Shown: positions 11,816 to 23,280, counted from the stretch's first letter. The stretch: DNA of 64,000 nt from Hordeum vulgare subsp. vulgare (GCF_904849725.1 NC_058521.1:559136176-559200175); one strand, 5' to 3'. The notes: a model not told the origin generated them from the letters alone. Numbers and translations are program-made.

Positions 11816-13044
11816 GCTAGGAGGAGTCCTTCTCCTATTTGAACTCCTCTCGACCTCCTCACTTTGGGCGCATAAGCCCATAGGGGCTGGCCGGTCAGCC
11901 CACCAGGGGCTGGTGTGCCACCTCTTAGGCCTATGTGCCCCCCCGGGGTGGGTGGCCCATCCTAGTGAACCCCTAGAACACATTCTTCACTCCCGGTACT
12001 TTATTGATAGTGCCCAAAACTTTTTCAGAACCCGGATACCTCTTTCCTATACATCAATCTTCGTCTCCAAACCATTTAGGAACACCTCGTGACGTCCAAG
12101 ATATCATCTGGGACTCCGAACAACCTTCGGTCACCAACATACATAACTCAACTATACCGAAACGTCATCAAAGCTTAAGTGTGCAGACCTTGCGGGTTCG
12201 AGAACTATGTAGACATGGCCTGAGACACTCTCCGGTCACTAACCAATAGCGGGACCTGGATTCCCATAGTGGCTCCTACATATTCTAAAAAGATCTTTAT
12301 CGGCTGAACCTCTATGTCAAGTATTTAGTCTATCCTGTATACTATTCCCTTTGTCCATCGGTATGTTACTTGCTTGAGATTCGATCATCGGTATACCTCC
12401 ATACCTAGCTCAATCTCACTATCGACAAGTCTCTTTACTCGTTCCGTAAGACAAAATCCCGTGACTAAGTTTTTAGTCACATTGCTTGCAAGGCTTGTTA
12501 TGATGTTGTATTACCGAGTGGGCCCTAGAGATACCTCTCCGCCTCCGTCATACGGAGTGACAAATCGCAGTCTTGATCCATGCTAACCCAACAGACACCT
12601 TCGGAGATACCTGTAGAGCACCTTTATAGTCACCAATTTATGTTGTGACATTTGATACACACAAGGTATTCCTCCGGTGTTTGGGAGTTGCATGATCTCA
12701 TGGTCATAGGAATAGATACTTTGACATGCAGAAAACAGTTGCAATAAACTAACACGATCTTATTCTACATTCATAGTTTGGGTCTTGTCCATCGCATCAT
12801 TCTCCTAATGATGTGATCCCGTTATCAAATGACATCTCATGTCTATGGCCAGGAAACCTTGACCATCTTTGATCAATGAGCTAGTCCTTCACAGGCTCAC
12901 TAGGGACAGCGTGTTGTCTATGTATCCACACATGTATTTGAGTTTCCAATCAATACAATTCTAGCATGGATAATAAACGATTATCATGAACAAGGAATAT
13001 AATAATAATTAATTTATTATTGCCTCTAGGGCATATTTCCAATA
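11816..13044 (-). repeat. Angela-type 3' LTR, proximal part
   Basis: The continuation of 772-1383 after the Gypsy insertion. It matches 48004-49229 throughout. On the minus strand it starts TATTGGAAATATGCCC at 13044; the first bases vary from the family's TGTTGG by point change. Confidence 0.9.
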
Positions 13045-13189
13045 GTCTCTGACTTGCACTAGAGTCAATAATCTAGTTCACATCACTATGTGATTCACAC
13101 CCAATAAGTTTTGGGGTTTAATCATGTTCGCTTGTGAGAGATGTTTTAGTCAATGGGTGTGAACTTTTCAGACCCGGGTGTGCTTTACA
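13045..13189 (-). other. Angela internal 3' fragment with polypurine tract
   Basis: The minus-strand sequence next to the LTR is GTGCAAGTCAGAGAC, a mutated form of the family's purine-rich tract. The rest (repeated CACATAGTGATGTGAA-like phrases) is the usual non-coding sequence between integrase/RT genes and the 3' LTR in this family. It stops exactly at the CACTA left terminus at 13190. Confidence 0.75.
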
Positions 13190-13395
13190 CACTACAAGAA
13201 ATATGCTCATACATGATGTTTTTTAAAATGTCGTTGATGAATTCGTCATAAATCTATGACGATTTCATCCGAGATTGTCGTAAGCCATTTGAGGGGATCA
13301 CATCTACATATAAATTACGACGATGTGAGTCAAAAACGTCATAACCGCATAAGATGAGATCGTCATAACTTTTACGAGGATTATAAAAACATTGT
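13190..13395 (+). repeat. CACTA left terminus and subterminal repeats
   Basis: The terminal inverted repeat of about 24 bp begins at 13190. It is followed by a cluster of short motifs (TCGTCATAA, TATGACGAT, GATTGTCGTAAG, TACGACGATG) in both orientations, the usual subterminal arrangement. Confidence 0.85.
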
Positions 13396-13958
13396 AACAT
13401 GTTCTAACTATGTTGACATGTCACTCGTGGGTCCATTCTATCCCACCTCATCCTAGTTTGTGAAAATATCCCAAATCACATTGTTTTCATACAAATTCTG
13501 TTTTCACACAATCTGTTTTCGCACAAATTATAAGAAAATGAAAATATCCCAAATCACATTGTTTGTCATCCCAAAGTAGACACATATGCATAATATTGAT
13601 TAATTTTGAAAAAATGTATGTTTACCCCGAATAATAGGATGAAAATATAACAGAAACAAAAGGAAAAGAGAAAATTACACAAGCTTAAATCTGATTGGTG
13701 GAATGAGTTTTGACATGGATCGCTGACGTGGCAAACATCCGACCATCCATCCACCCGTACATCCATCCACCTGCAGCAAACCTCACCCAACCCATCGTGC
13801 CCTCCTCTTCCTCTCTCTGCGCTAACCCTAGCCGACGCCTCCCTCTCTCCCCCGATCCTACCCGATACGGATCGTCCAACCCTAGCCGCCGTCGTGATCT
13901 GACCCAGGGTAGCCGCGATGGCGACGCGGACAGGAGTCTCGCCCCGTAGAGTGACCGC

Positions 13959-14081
13959 TTTGTCTGTGTGGAGGCCGTCGCCCAGGAGGGCAACGACGCC
14001 GGTGGCATGGTGGCCACTGCGGAGGGAGTGTTGCGGGCCAGCCTCGACACCGACGAGCTCATGGCGCTCATGCACGGCTCA
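13959..14081 (+). pseudogene. Possible MAP70-like gene fragment
   Basis: The open frame reads FVCVEAVAQEGNDAGGMV then LDTDELMALMHGS. The DELMALMHGS block resembles the start of the conserved region of plant microtubule-associated protein MAP70 (family form ...LLHGSDPVKVEL), but the similarity is lost straight after HGS. Upstream is a C/T-rich stretch with CTAACCCTAGCC phrases typical of a plant 5' untranslated region (13790-13880). GC content is far above that of the surrounding transposon. Weak, name tentative. Confidence 0.35.
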
Positions 14082-14160
14082 GAGCACGCCGAGTGGAGGA
14101 GGGGGAGGGGAGGGGTGGGGGATTTGGTTTGTGATTTTTGGATTTTCGGTCCGAGCGGCG

Positions 14161-14454
14161 ATGGGGTTGCTGTCGCGGCCGGAGGAGGTGGCGGCGCTGG
14201 TCAGGCTCAAGGTGGCGGCGGGGCCGATCAGGCGCCAGATCCCGCGTGAGATGCACTGGGCCTTCGCCTACGAGATGCTCAAGCGGGTCTCCTGCAGCTT
14301 CGCGCTCGGACCCGAGCTCCGCAATGCCGTAAGCGCTCCTTCTCCTCCCTTTCCCCCCTTCAACCCGAGATCCCCTCCGATCCCTGGAATCCCTGAGGCA
14401 CTCACGGCCGCTGATTTTGACCCTTCCTACAGGTGTGCGTCTTCTACCTCGTGC
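14161..14454 (+). pseudogene. SQS: Squalene synthase gene fragment (exon 1, intron, start of exon 2)
   Basis: Exon 1 (14161-14328) begins with ATG and reads MGLLSRPEEVAALVRLKV, then HWAFAYEMLKRVSCSFAL and GPELRNA, followed by a GTAAGC donor. The acceptor CAG at 14430-14432 opens exon 2 with VCVFYLV. This is the N-terminus of plant squalene synthase, the ER enzyme that joins two farnesyl diphosphates at the head of sterol synthesis. The family normally has about 400 residues; only about 63 codons remain. Five residues that normally stand between SFAL and GPELRNA are missing, an in-frame 15-base deletion. The catalytic Asp-rich motifs lie further on and are absent. After about 14454 the match is lost in intron-like DNA. 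It lies inside the CACTA, so it is a captured copy. Confidence 0.85.
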
Positions 14455-16318
14455 AAGGTCTGGTTCTAATTCCGCCATGGATTCAATTCCTTGGTGCTCG
14501 TTTGGGGATCCGATCCGGTCTGGTCTCTTATCTCCTCTCCTCTCGCTTGGATTCGATTCGATTGACCACCATTACTATGTATGTAGATCTTGCTAGAGAT
14601 TTTCGCATCTACTGATGCTAGTTAGATTCGTAGCTGTATTGCACATACTACTACTACTATCGATTGATCGATTACACGTTCCTTTGGTTCTTTGTTAGCG
14701 CTACGAGTACTACTCCTACCATATACCAGTGTTGATATATTGAGATTGATTCTGGTAGTGTTGGGTAGCCAGTAGAACTTTTATGATGTAAGTTAAAAGG
14801 GTACTGTGTGACTAGACTGAAGAAATTGTGTTGACAAATTCTCCTGCACCACCTTATTTTTCACTAGACTGAAGAAACTTGACTGCAGATGCACCAGTTG
14901 CTCATTTTTAAATACTCCTAGTGTTAAAATGGTCATGTTGTATAAAATTCATCTGGATATGTGTTGAAAATTCAGTTAAATTGTCTTCACAGAAACTTTA
15001 CTGAAAAATTCAGTTAAGTTCAATCACCATTCTGAATTTTGACCACATGAGTACATGACCAAGCTTAAGAGTTTAAAACATTATCCAAATAATCATGTCC
15101 CACATTATTGCCAGGGCAAGAGTAGTAGCACTAGCAGGATTTTGCAAACTAAATGAAAAAGGAAGTCATTCTTTGCTTCTACTGCCTGAACAAAGTCCTG
15201 TCGGCTGCACCATGGCTCTTCTATACTCCTGAAGTATCATTTAGTAAACAAGGATAAAAATGATGGGGACTTTGCACCTTTGAGAAAACTGTAGGTGGTT
15301 TACCCACTGCAAGCATGTTAAGGAAGCAAAATGTTCACAAAGAGTTTCCAGTAGAGTGGCAATTTTTGAATGGCACTTCAGCTGTGGAATTCAGAGCAAG
15401 ACTTCCTGTTTTGCTATGGAGTTTAGACGTTCAGCTTATCATTCAAGACTTATATGCATGCGTTTCGAGCTGTAGAATTCAAAGCAAGACTTCATGTTTT
15501 GCTGAAATTTAACATGTAAGAATCTTTGCACTAATTAATGGGAAGTAGAGGTAGAATCATCTTTGCGCTAATTAATTAACGAATCTTGCTACTTTTTGTC
15601 TTGCCATGGCTGCAATTAAGCATATGTGTGTTTGTTTTGAGAAGGCGGCATCATATATTCGTACGTAGCTAGTCTTGGTAAATCAGCAGCATTTCGGACA
15701 GGCATTGCGTTCTTCATATTGTGATATGACAACGAGATCTGTGGGTGTCCAAGATAATGCTTGGTAATTGAACTAGTCATAATTGACAATTACAAACTAG
15801 ATAAACTAGGATTTAGGAGGTATTATAAAGAGATAAACTAGGATTTTGATAACATTCAGCTACTGTGTATGTTGTACTGTGCTTGAGATTATTTATAATC
15901 AAGTGTAAAATAAGCTAGTCGCTAGTGTAAAAGGGCTTTGCTACTTTAATGCAAAAACATTGTACTGATTAATGCATGTACGCTAAGGATCCTATGGCCG
16001 GATGTGCGGTTTCAGTGCTTTGTCGTGCCGTGCAATTGCCTTACAATGCGTGTTGTTTATTATGTGACGACTACTGAAGTGCTAAATACACATGCAGCAT
16101 GCGGCGGAGGTGGTTCAAGACAAGTTGTATGTGGTCTAGGGAAGCTAGAATGGGTGTTTTCTGTCGGATGTTCAGGTTTGCCACTCATGCATGTTAACCC
16201 ATCATGCTCCCTGCTTCTTCATTACCTAAAGCACATCCTAACAGCTGCAATTGTGGCAGGTTTTTTTATTTCAGGACATCCAAGTGGTCAGCGTTACTGT
16301 TGAGTCCTAGTCGACAGT
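14455..16318 (+). other. CACTA interior, intron-like filler
   Basis: About 1.9 kb of AT-rich sequence, partly the squalene synthase second intron by position. No coding match recognised. One small duplication is visible: a block including GAATTCAGAGCAAGACTTC at about 15378-15415 recurs with changes at 15466-15503. Confidence 0.5.
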
Positions 16319-16432
16319 GCCCTGTGCCAACCATCCGCGAAGGCTTCTTCATTACCTGAAGCACATCCTAACAGCGCCCTGTGCCAACCATCCGCGAAGG
16401 CGTCAACTTCCACCTGCCCAACGTCGTCGCCG
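16319..16432 (+). repeat. 57-bp chimeric tandem duplication
   Basis: GCCCTGTGCCAACCATCCGC begins at 16319 and again at 16376. The intervening bases (16344-16375) are a second copy of 16214-16245 (CTTCTTCATTACCT...ACAGC). The order suggests template switching while the fragments were being stitched together. Confidence 0.8.
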
Positions 16433-17215
16433 CCGCGCCCCCCATCACCGGTGAGACCTTCAATTGACCATGTCCCCCAATCCCATCTACCCTCAGGGAT
16501 ACCGACCTCATACGTACGGATTGCTCGTAGGATATTTCTGTCACCGATATCGATCCAGTGGTTGAAACTTGAAATTGACTCATTAACCAGCAAACAAATC
16601 TCCACGAATAGAGCAGAGCACCACAACTGACAGTGACAATGCCACGAGATTGTGTTTCTAGTAGATAGGGGAGTGAGTGGGACACGATCGAGCTGCACCC
16701 ATGGATGGATCCATCACCACCACACACACACACACACACACAGAGTAAATCTAATGCAAATGGATGTTGTTTTCAACAACATCTACATCAGCAGCAGACG
16801 AGTTTGATAATGCACTCTTGCCCATCCTAGCTTGAGAATTTTTTACCTCTTCAAATCGGACTTGGGCAGCAGGCAGACGTGCTGGATTTCTGGGCAGTTC
16901 TTGTCCCTACCTAACATGCTAGAATTGAAATGACAGTAGATGATAGTTGAATTTGCAGCGCACTTGTGCTAAACTAATTAATGCATTCCTTACTATCTTG
17001 GGTTCAGAAGTTTTACCTATTGAGAGTTCAGAGTGTCAACATCAACAGTAGATGAGTTTGACAGTGAGGTTTCAGTTCACAGCACACTTGTGTTGCTTGC
17101 CATCTCGGCTTCAGAAAAATGAACCTGATTGTGCAAATTTAAAAATGCAGGAGTTAAGCACGTTGGTGGAGACATGTTCAAGTCCATCCCCTCCGGCAAC
17201 GCCATCTTCATGAAG
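16384..17215 (+). pseudogene. Caffeic-acid-type O-methyltransferase fragment (two exon pieces)
   Basis: Exon piece 1 (16384-16450) reads PTIREGVNFHLPNVVAAAPP and ends at a GTGAG donor. Exon piece 2 (17151-17215), behind a TGCAG acceptor, reads VKHVGGDMFKSIPSGNAIFM and ends at a GTGCG donor. Joined in phase, these correspond to the region of plant SAM-dependent O-methyltransferases (COMT/ZRP4 type) around GVNFDLPHV and HVGGDMF, part of the SAM-binding fold. The family has about 360 residues; 45 codons remain, without the catalytic His. The 700-bp intron with GT and AG borders is kept, so the copy came from genomic DNA, not from mRNA. The lignin/phenylpropanoid role is that of the family only. 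Confidence 0.8.
16721..16742. repeat. (CA)11 microsatellite
   Basis: Eleven perfect CA units inside the intron between the two O-methyltransferase exon pieces. Confidence 0.95.
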
Positions 17216-18157
17216 GTGCGTATCTCATGGCCGTATCAATGCTACTTTCCATCAGCGAGTTTATACTGCGTCAATCCGGATACTGAGGAATTGTTGCCTT
17301 ATTTGATTACTTTATGTTGAAACTCATTCATCCTTGTGCTTAGTAGGGAGATGTTTATATTTTCTGAAGAAATGGCAAAGTGTAACATTTGCTTTATGGT
17401 AGATGTTTTTTGAGTTTTGTAATTTTATCTGCAGAAATTGTTGACTGTCCTATATGGTTCTACACATTAACATAGTTATTGACTGCACATGGCAACCCCA
17501 CATGTCACTTCATGAACTAGAGGACTGGTAAATGTAGCCAACTTTGCTGATGTATAACCATCTGGGAGCTGTGATATTTTCTAGTGGGGTGGTGCTGGAT
17601 GCAGTGGTGTTCCTCACTTAGCATAGTAAAACTTTAATTATAATAGTGATAAGAGTCATGAACTAATGATAGTATCTGCTTAACTTTTCCCTTGAAACAC
17701 ATGACTTAAGTTTCTCATGTTTTGATGTGACAGTTTTGAATAATCTTTTCTGAGTACAAAACAATTAGCAGTGATTTTGGTATGGGTTGGTTTTCTTCAG
17801 TTCTGAACTCCTGGGTTTAGCGAGTAAGAATTCAAGCCAAATAAGATGATATACTACCAAGAAATAATAATCAGTCCATGACATGTTAAATGTATGTAAC
17901 TAGCTAAGATCCCAAAAGAGTGGGGAATGGCAAGAGGAACTGCATATCCTCTGTTTCTCAAACGGGGGAATATGTTACTGTATTCACATGTTTCTACTAA
18001 GTCATGTGTATCCCATGCCATTGTCTTGTCGTTAGAAATCCTGAATTTGGGTCTTTCTTTTACCTAAAATCCTTGCTGCAGAGGTTGCTGTTCGACAAAC
18101 CTACTTCATCTAGCTAATTGTAATTGTTAACGAAAGATACTTACTGTTCTTCTGCAG
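17216..18157 (+). other. CACTA interior, intron-like filler
   Basis: AT-rich sequence between the methyltransferase and OS-9 pieces. No gene recognised. Confidence 0.5.
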
Positions 18158-18298
18158 GAGAATGGCCAGGAGTCTGAACCAATGAATGACCATGAGGGGA
18201 GACATTACACATGCTACCTACCAGTCGAAGAAACCAAGACCATGAAGTCGATTGTCCCACAGAATGCAATCAATGTTATCATAGAAAGCGAACGGAAA
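18158..18298 (+). pseudogene. OS9: Protein OS-9 homologue, single exon fragment
   Basis: Behind a TTCTGCAG acceptor the frame reads ENGQESEPMNDHEGRHYTC, then LPVEETKTMKSIVPQNAINV and IIESERK. This is the segment of the plant OS-9 protein that precedes its mannose-6-phosphate-receptor-homology domain. OS-9 is the ER-lumen lectin that hands misfolded glycoproteins to the HRD1 degradation complex. About 47 of roughly 290 codons remain; the lectin domain is not present. After ESERK the sequence leaves the family (VYSLLCLTT...) without a good donor site. It is a captured fragment in the CACTA, plus strand like its neighbours. Confidence 0.8.
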
Positions 18299-18776
18299 GT
18301 TTACAGTCTGCTATGCTTGACTACAGACATACATTTAAGTTCACTATACTGAAGTTCATATGGCTTAGGTGTAGTAGTGCAGTAAGTCCTTAATTCGGCA
18401 TTACACGTGTTCTAGGAAAAATTATAAAACCAACACATAACTCTTGAAACAAAAATGATGGACCAAATCTGATTTATCTTTTCTGATTTGGTTATGAAAC
18501 TGTAGACAACAGTTGGTGTATGTTTTCATGTGCTTTCTTGTGCATATCAGCATATGTTTTCTGGCCCTAGAACAAACAAGCATATGATGATTTAATTATT
18601 TGACTGAATCTGGACCGTATAATAAGGTCCAAGTAGTGTATGCTTAAGAGAAATTTTGGAGTGCTTACTGCCAGGTATTTGTTTAAAAAATCATCCGTCA
18701 ACATCTAAACTCAATAGACTTAGTTTTGCATTTTACAAAATGTCAAAAATATAGAAACCAATTGATGATTTTGCAG

Positions 18777-18889
18777 ACCTGACGAGGTGGAGAATAAGGA
18801 CCACCGGCTGTTCGGCTCCATGGTCCAATACACCATGGACCTCCAACCCCACATTAGCTGCACCCCCTCACCTCGAGAGCGACAAGGTC
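18777..18889 (+). pseudogene. Unassigned exon-like fragment
   Basis: Behind a TTTTGCAG acceptor an open frame reads PDEVENKDHRLFGSMVQYTM and continues DLQPHISCTPSPRERQ. GC content rises against the surroundings, as in the other captured exons. I do not recognise the source gene. Confidence 0.4.
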
Positions 18890-20064
18890 TTTCTTCTCCT
18901 CCCCGGAATATGCATCTCTCTCTTTTGCTGATGACAGATCCCATATTCTAGTAAGTGTTGTACAAATTCATGATTTTTTCAGTGATTCGAATGAGTAGAA
19001 TAATTGAGGAAACCTCATGGTGTTGGTGTATACAAATCCATCCATTAGATGAGAGTAAAGCCAATCTGAAGAGCTTGATTCAGTTAGTTATGGGATGAGC
19101 TTCTTGTCTGATTACGAGCATCCTTTTTGTTCTGTTGTACAGTAGTATGTTTTCTATACTACTATATAGCGTATCACTATATAGCGTATCAGTTTGAATC
19201 AGGCATTGAAATACTATCCGGCCATTCACTGGCTTCCATCCAGCGGCCTACAGTGCTTGGATTCACAGCTACAGTGGCTTAGGGTGCCATCTGGGTCATT
19301 CCAAAGGCAGCCATGAATTGTCATAGAGTCAATACTATTTGGTTCATTCTACATGTAGTAGATACTATGTTATTCTCATTTTTGGGAACTATAATTTAAG
19401 AATTTTGGGTGTGGGTTCCTCTTGTCCCGTGTGACAATCACATAACTAACTGAACGCATTAGCAAAACTGCAGAAGAAGAGCGACCCTTCTACTTGGAAA
19501 ATATATAAGCTTTAGTAAACCAACAACTGAATTACCACCAGGTTCTTGAACCTGGCAGCTCATCTACTGACCTTTCATGCTTTTCCCAGAAATGCAATCC
19601 ATAAACCTGCTACTTGAAAAAAGAACTAGTATATTATGCACTCATAATTCTTAATGTTTTGCTCCTCGTGGCATTGTAACACATTGACAATGCCACATTG
19701 ATCATGGTTACTGCTACTGTATTTTACTGCTATTTTCAGTTAACTGCTTATTTTCGGAAAAGTTCCTAAGAGTGTGCTTTTGAATTGCATTTGTAGGAGA
19801 AGGGCCATGCCTATGCGACTGCCTCGGGCTGGGGCTGGTGCACCTTGGGCTGGGGCTAGTGATGTGCTGGATCAGCACCGTCGGGGCTGGGGCTGGGTTG
19901 GATCAGCTCCGCCTGGGAGAAGTTGCAGCAGTGCCTGAGCGACAAGAAGAAGGCTTGGGTGCTGATGTGCCATTCTATTGTGCAGATGTGCCATTGTTGT
20001 ATTATGTAATTCCATTTGTTCTTGCTATATTCCTGTGTAAGGAAATGTATTCAAGAGATGACTT
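18890..20064 (+). other. CACTA interior including a GGGCTGGGGCTGG-rich patch
   Basis: Mostly AT-rich and unrecognised. At 19826-19905 a GC-rich patch repeats GGGCTGGGGCTGG in slightly varied form; an ORF through it (19838-20110, 90 codons) ends in hydrophobic sequence and has no family resemblance I can name. Confidence 0.4.
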
Positions 20065-20686
20065 ATTGTGTTATGTAAACCTGGGAGATGTATTATGTGA
20101 TGTTATATGATGGATGCTTTTAATTTGACTTGGATTTTCTTGATTTGAATATGAAATATTGTTCGATTTAATAGTGGACAAATAATTGGGCTGAAAAGTC
20201 CCAACAAATAAAATGAAACCAAAAAAAGGCCAAAACTGAACTGGACCAAATGTATTCGGGCACTAAAAGGCCAGGGCCTAAATTATAATGACAAAAAATC
20301 AAATTTTTTTACTAAAGTGGGTGTAAATAGGCTAAGGCCCAATAAGAAAAAGCCCCAAAAAATAAAACTAGCCCATGTGATCCATTGAAATGGGTTGGGC
20401 TGATTTCAACCATGACGTTTTGATTTCATCGGAATTTTGCCACGTAGGACTGCCACGTAGGACTGGGTTTGATTGCCAACGACGATTTAGGATCGTCGTA
20501 AAGGTTACGACGATCCAGGAATCATCGTAAAAGTTACGACGATTTTGATCAAAACGTCGCTGATGTTCATTTGTGATGCTCCGTTTTCGACGCTTGGTTT
20601 TTCGTCGTGAGATCGTCGTAAATTAAAAACCGTGACGATGTAGCAACGAAAAAACAGCGTCGTGTATTAGCATATTCCTTGTAGTG
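20065..20686 (+). repeat. CACTA right-end module, inner copy
   Basis: It begins with ATTGTGTTATGTAAACCTGG and runs to the terminus CTTGTAGTG at 20686. It matches 23998-24566 plus 35069-35146 along its length. Subterminal ACGACGAT motifs fill 20480-20640. Confidence 0.85.
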
Positions 20687-20919
20687 GTGGCCGACATCCT
20701 GGCGGGGGCCGGCCGGGCGTGCCGCGCGTGGCGCCGGCTCGCCGACGGCGACGCCGCGCTGTGGCGCCACCTCGACATGACCCACCACGGCGACATCCTC
20801 GAGAACGAGGAGACCGAGGCCATGGCCCGTGCCACCGTCAACCGCTCCGCCGGCACCCTCTAGTCCTTCTGCGCCGACACCTTCGTCACCGACGCCCTCC
20901 TCGCCTACATCTCCGCCAG
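20687..20919 (+). pseudogene. SKIP19-like F-box/LRR protein fragment
   Basis: Starting on the first base after the inner CACTA terminus, the frame reads VADILAGAGRACRAWRRLAD, then ALWRHLDMTHHGD and MARATVNRSAGTL, a TAG at 20861-20863, then SFCADTFVTDALLAYISA and a splice donor at 20920. This is the end of the F-box and the linker into the leucine-rich repeats of the grass SKIP19-like family, substrate adaptors of SCF ubiquitin ligases. Usual length is about 300 residues; 77 codons remain. The in-frame stop replaces a codon in the conserved RSAG...E.F region, so even this piece is dead. GC-rich codon use is typical of a single-copy grass gene. Confidence 0.75.
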
Positions 20920-22256
20920 GTCCCTCCCCTCTTCTACACGCCCCTTCCTCCCCTGCCATGGTGGGATTTTTCTTTCTCTCCCCCCGAATTTGTTGTCGTT
21001 GCTGCTAAATTAAAATGCATACAACAACTTTTTTAACCGATGGCAAGTCCGTATTCTTTAATTTGTAGTATTCTCTAGTCGATGTCCGATTCGATGTACC
21101 TTGCTTAACTCTGTTTACTCCGTTGCTTGGGACATAGTAATGTGTGTGGAGCAACCCATGAAAATGTGTATGGAGTAGCACACTGAAGGTTTGATTGTTT
21201 GTTTTCCTGGAGGGAACTGGGTTGTTCCCACTAATCTCAGCTAAGATCGAGATTTGTGAGACTAGTTAGAATGGGGGTATCGATGGATATAATATAGGGA
21301 CCGACCGATCCCTAAAATGTACTACAAGGATAAGTGAGTCTCATCATGGAGACTTTACAGGGGTAAAGGCCATCTGAACTTTGTTGTTGGTTTCCAGCAG
21401 ATTAATTGATGTAAAGGTGGGTAGAAAACCAAATAATCACTTCGACGGTTGAGTACCATTTTTTCTGATAAAGACGTAGGTTGGCTCTGTCCTGAAGAGT
21501 GACTTCTATGTGTGTTATTTTCTACCGGTGTTCCTCTCCTGAAGGTAGGCAGTTTCGCTGCAAGGTTCATGCATGATGGAATTTGGCGTTTCTGACAATC
21601 CTGCCTTCTGTAGCTGCAGACTTCTCTGTTAATCTTCTAGTAACTGTTTTTGGTTCATGTATCTTCCAGTACCTTTCACTTGTACACAGTTCTCTCCTAC
21701 ATTTAGATTATCCAGAAACTTGCAACCTTGTAAACTTCCACAATTTTATCCAACAATCCAACTCATGTACTTCAGGATTAATCTTTTACTGTTCTTGCAC
21801 TTTTCATGTAGTTAACTTACATATTGCATGGGCCCACTACCTGGGTTCAAATCATCATTTACTTGAATTGGTTCATATTGATTATACTATTGGAGCCACC
21901 ACTACAACATTTCCTTACATACAAAAAATTAAGGGCCTTACTGAATGTGCATCCAATTTGTAAATCTGTATCGCGTAGTATCAGCAATCAAATCAGCAAC
22001 TATGGAGTGAAACTGTTACTGGCTACTTTCTGAAATGTGATTTCCAGATCTATAGCTCAAATACTCTGGTTCCCAGTGTTAACTTGTCTATGTTCCCAAC
22101 TGTTTTTTCGTTGAAAAATGGGTATCATAATTCAGAAGTTCTCATGTTCCCATATGGTTGGCTAGATTTTGTTCTTAAAAGATAAGCATTCTACTGAATT
22201 GTACTGAAAAAAGAGCAGTGCTATCCATTTCTTGTACATGTTTGTTGTCTTGGCAG
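20920..22256 (+). other. CACTA interior, intron-like filler
   Basis: AT-rich sequence between the F-box and aldo/keto reductase pieces. No coding match recognised. Confidence 0.5.
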
Positions 22257-22552
22257 ATGGACCGGCGGAGGATTTATACGGCATGTTCATCAACAAAGTC
22301 CGGCACGAGCGCCCACCCAAGATGTTGGAACAAGTCACGGGGTGAGCGAGCGATTTGGTGCCGCCGAGGCGCGTCCGTAGCAGATTTTCCTGCTGCTGTT
22401 GGTGTCCTCTGACTGCTGCTGAGCTGCCTGTGCAGGATTACGAAGTGGGTGCTGCCGCCGGTTAAGATGAGAAGAAGCTACATTTAGGAGAACATCAACA
22501 GGTCCCAGAAGAGGATGGATGTCGCTGCCTTGGACATGTTGCGGTTCCATTG
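22257..22552 (+). pseudogene. Plant aldo/keto reductase fragment (two exons)
   Basis: Exon 1 (22257-22341), behind a TTGGCAG acceptor, reads GPAEDLYGMFINKVRHERPP then KMLEQVTG and ends at a GTGAGC donor. Exon 2 (22436-22552), behind a TGTGCAG acceptor, reads ITKWVLPPVKMRRSYI, a TAG at 22485-22487, then ENINRSQKRMDVAALDMLRF and HW, ending at a GTATG donor. This matches the chloroplast-type NADPH-dependent aldo/keto reductases of plants in the region leading to the conserved MLRFHWWDY strand. Exon phases agree across the 94-bp intron, so the piece was taken from genomic DNA. Only about 67 codons remain and one is a stop. Confidence 0.8.
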
Positions 22553-23280
22553 GTATGTTTGTGTGGCTTGCTGGTTTGGTGTCATATAATGTGTTCGTAC
22601 CATTTCATTAACATTTCATCTTCACTGTCGGTTCGAACGGAAGCCTATGATCACTAGTATCACTAGTTACAACAGTATTACATTGTAGAGTTTTCTGCAT
22701 GGTTTCGTATCACTAGTTTCATGTTGCCTTCACATTCTAGTGTTTATGATGGATGGATGGATGGTCTGTGCTGCCATATTTGAAGTTGAGATCATTCATA
22801 TAGGATCACAGCCTACTGCTCCTACTTCTCTCAGTCACATTTGTTTTTTGTACAATGAGGCTAAGTGTAGCAGGAAAACATCATTTTTTCAGATAATTAT
22901 TGCTTCAGTATATTTACTTGGACCGCTTAATTATATCTTGTTGGGAAAAACACCACACACATGTTTCTTTTGAAAGACACAAACATGTCTTCATTGTTGA
23001 CCTTCTAAATAACACACCACCAATTTCTAGTTGTTGATTTGGCTAGCTGTGAGTGAGATTTATCATATATATCCTCTAGGTTTAGTTTTGAGTACAAATT
23101 AAACACTCATGCTTGTTAGTACAACAGTGCAAGTCTGATTAATTAACTATTTGAGAGATGCATGCTAGGGGCATATATGATTCTAGACTTCTAAAACTTT
23201 TTAGTCCCTTACATACTTTTGGCTAGCTCATGCCACACTGCAAGCAATTCAATAATGTGATATCTGAAACTACTTTACCA
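22553..23280 (+). other. CACTA interior
   Basis: AT-rich sequence with a short GATG tetranucleotide run (22745-22764). No gene recognised. Confidence 0.5.

Noticed and set aside
13918..14469. A 183-codon ORF starting MATRTGVSPRRV
   Set aside because: It is an out-of-frame reading across the possible MAP70 piece and the squalene synthase fragment; the real coding frame of the squalene synthase piece is the one starting at 14161.
20687..22552. Functional F-box and aldo/keto reductase genes
   Set aside because: Each retains only one or two exons and has an in-frame TAG (20861 and 22485).
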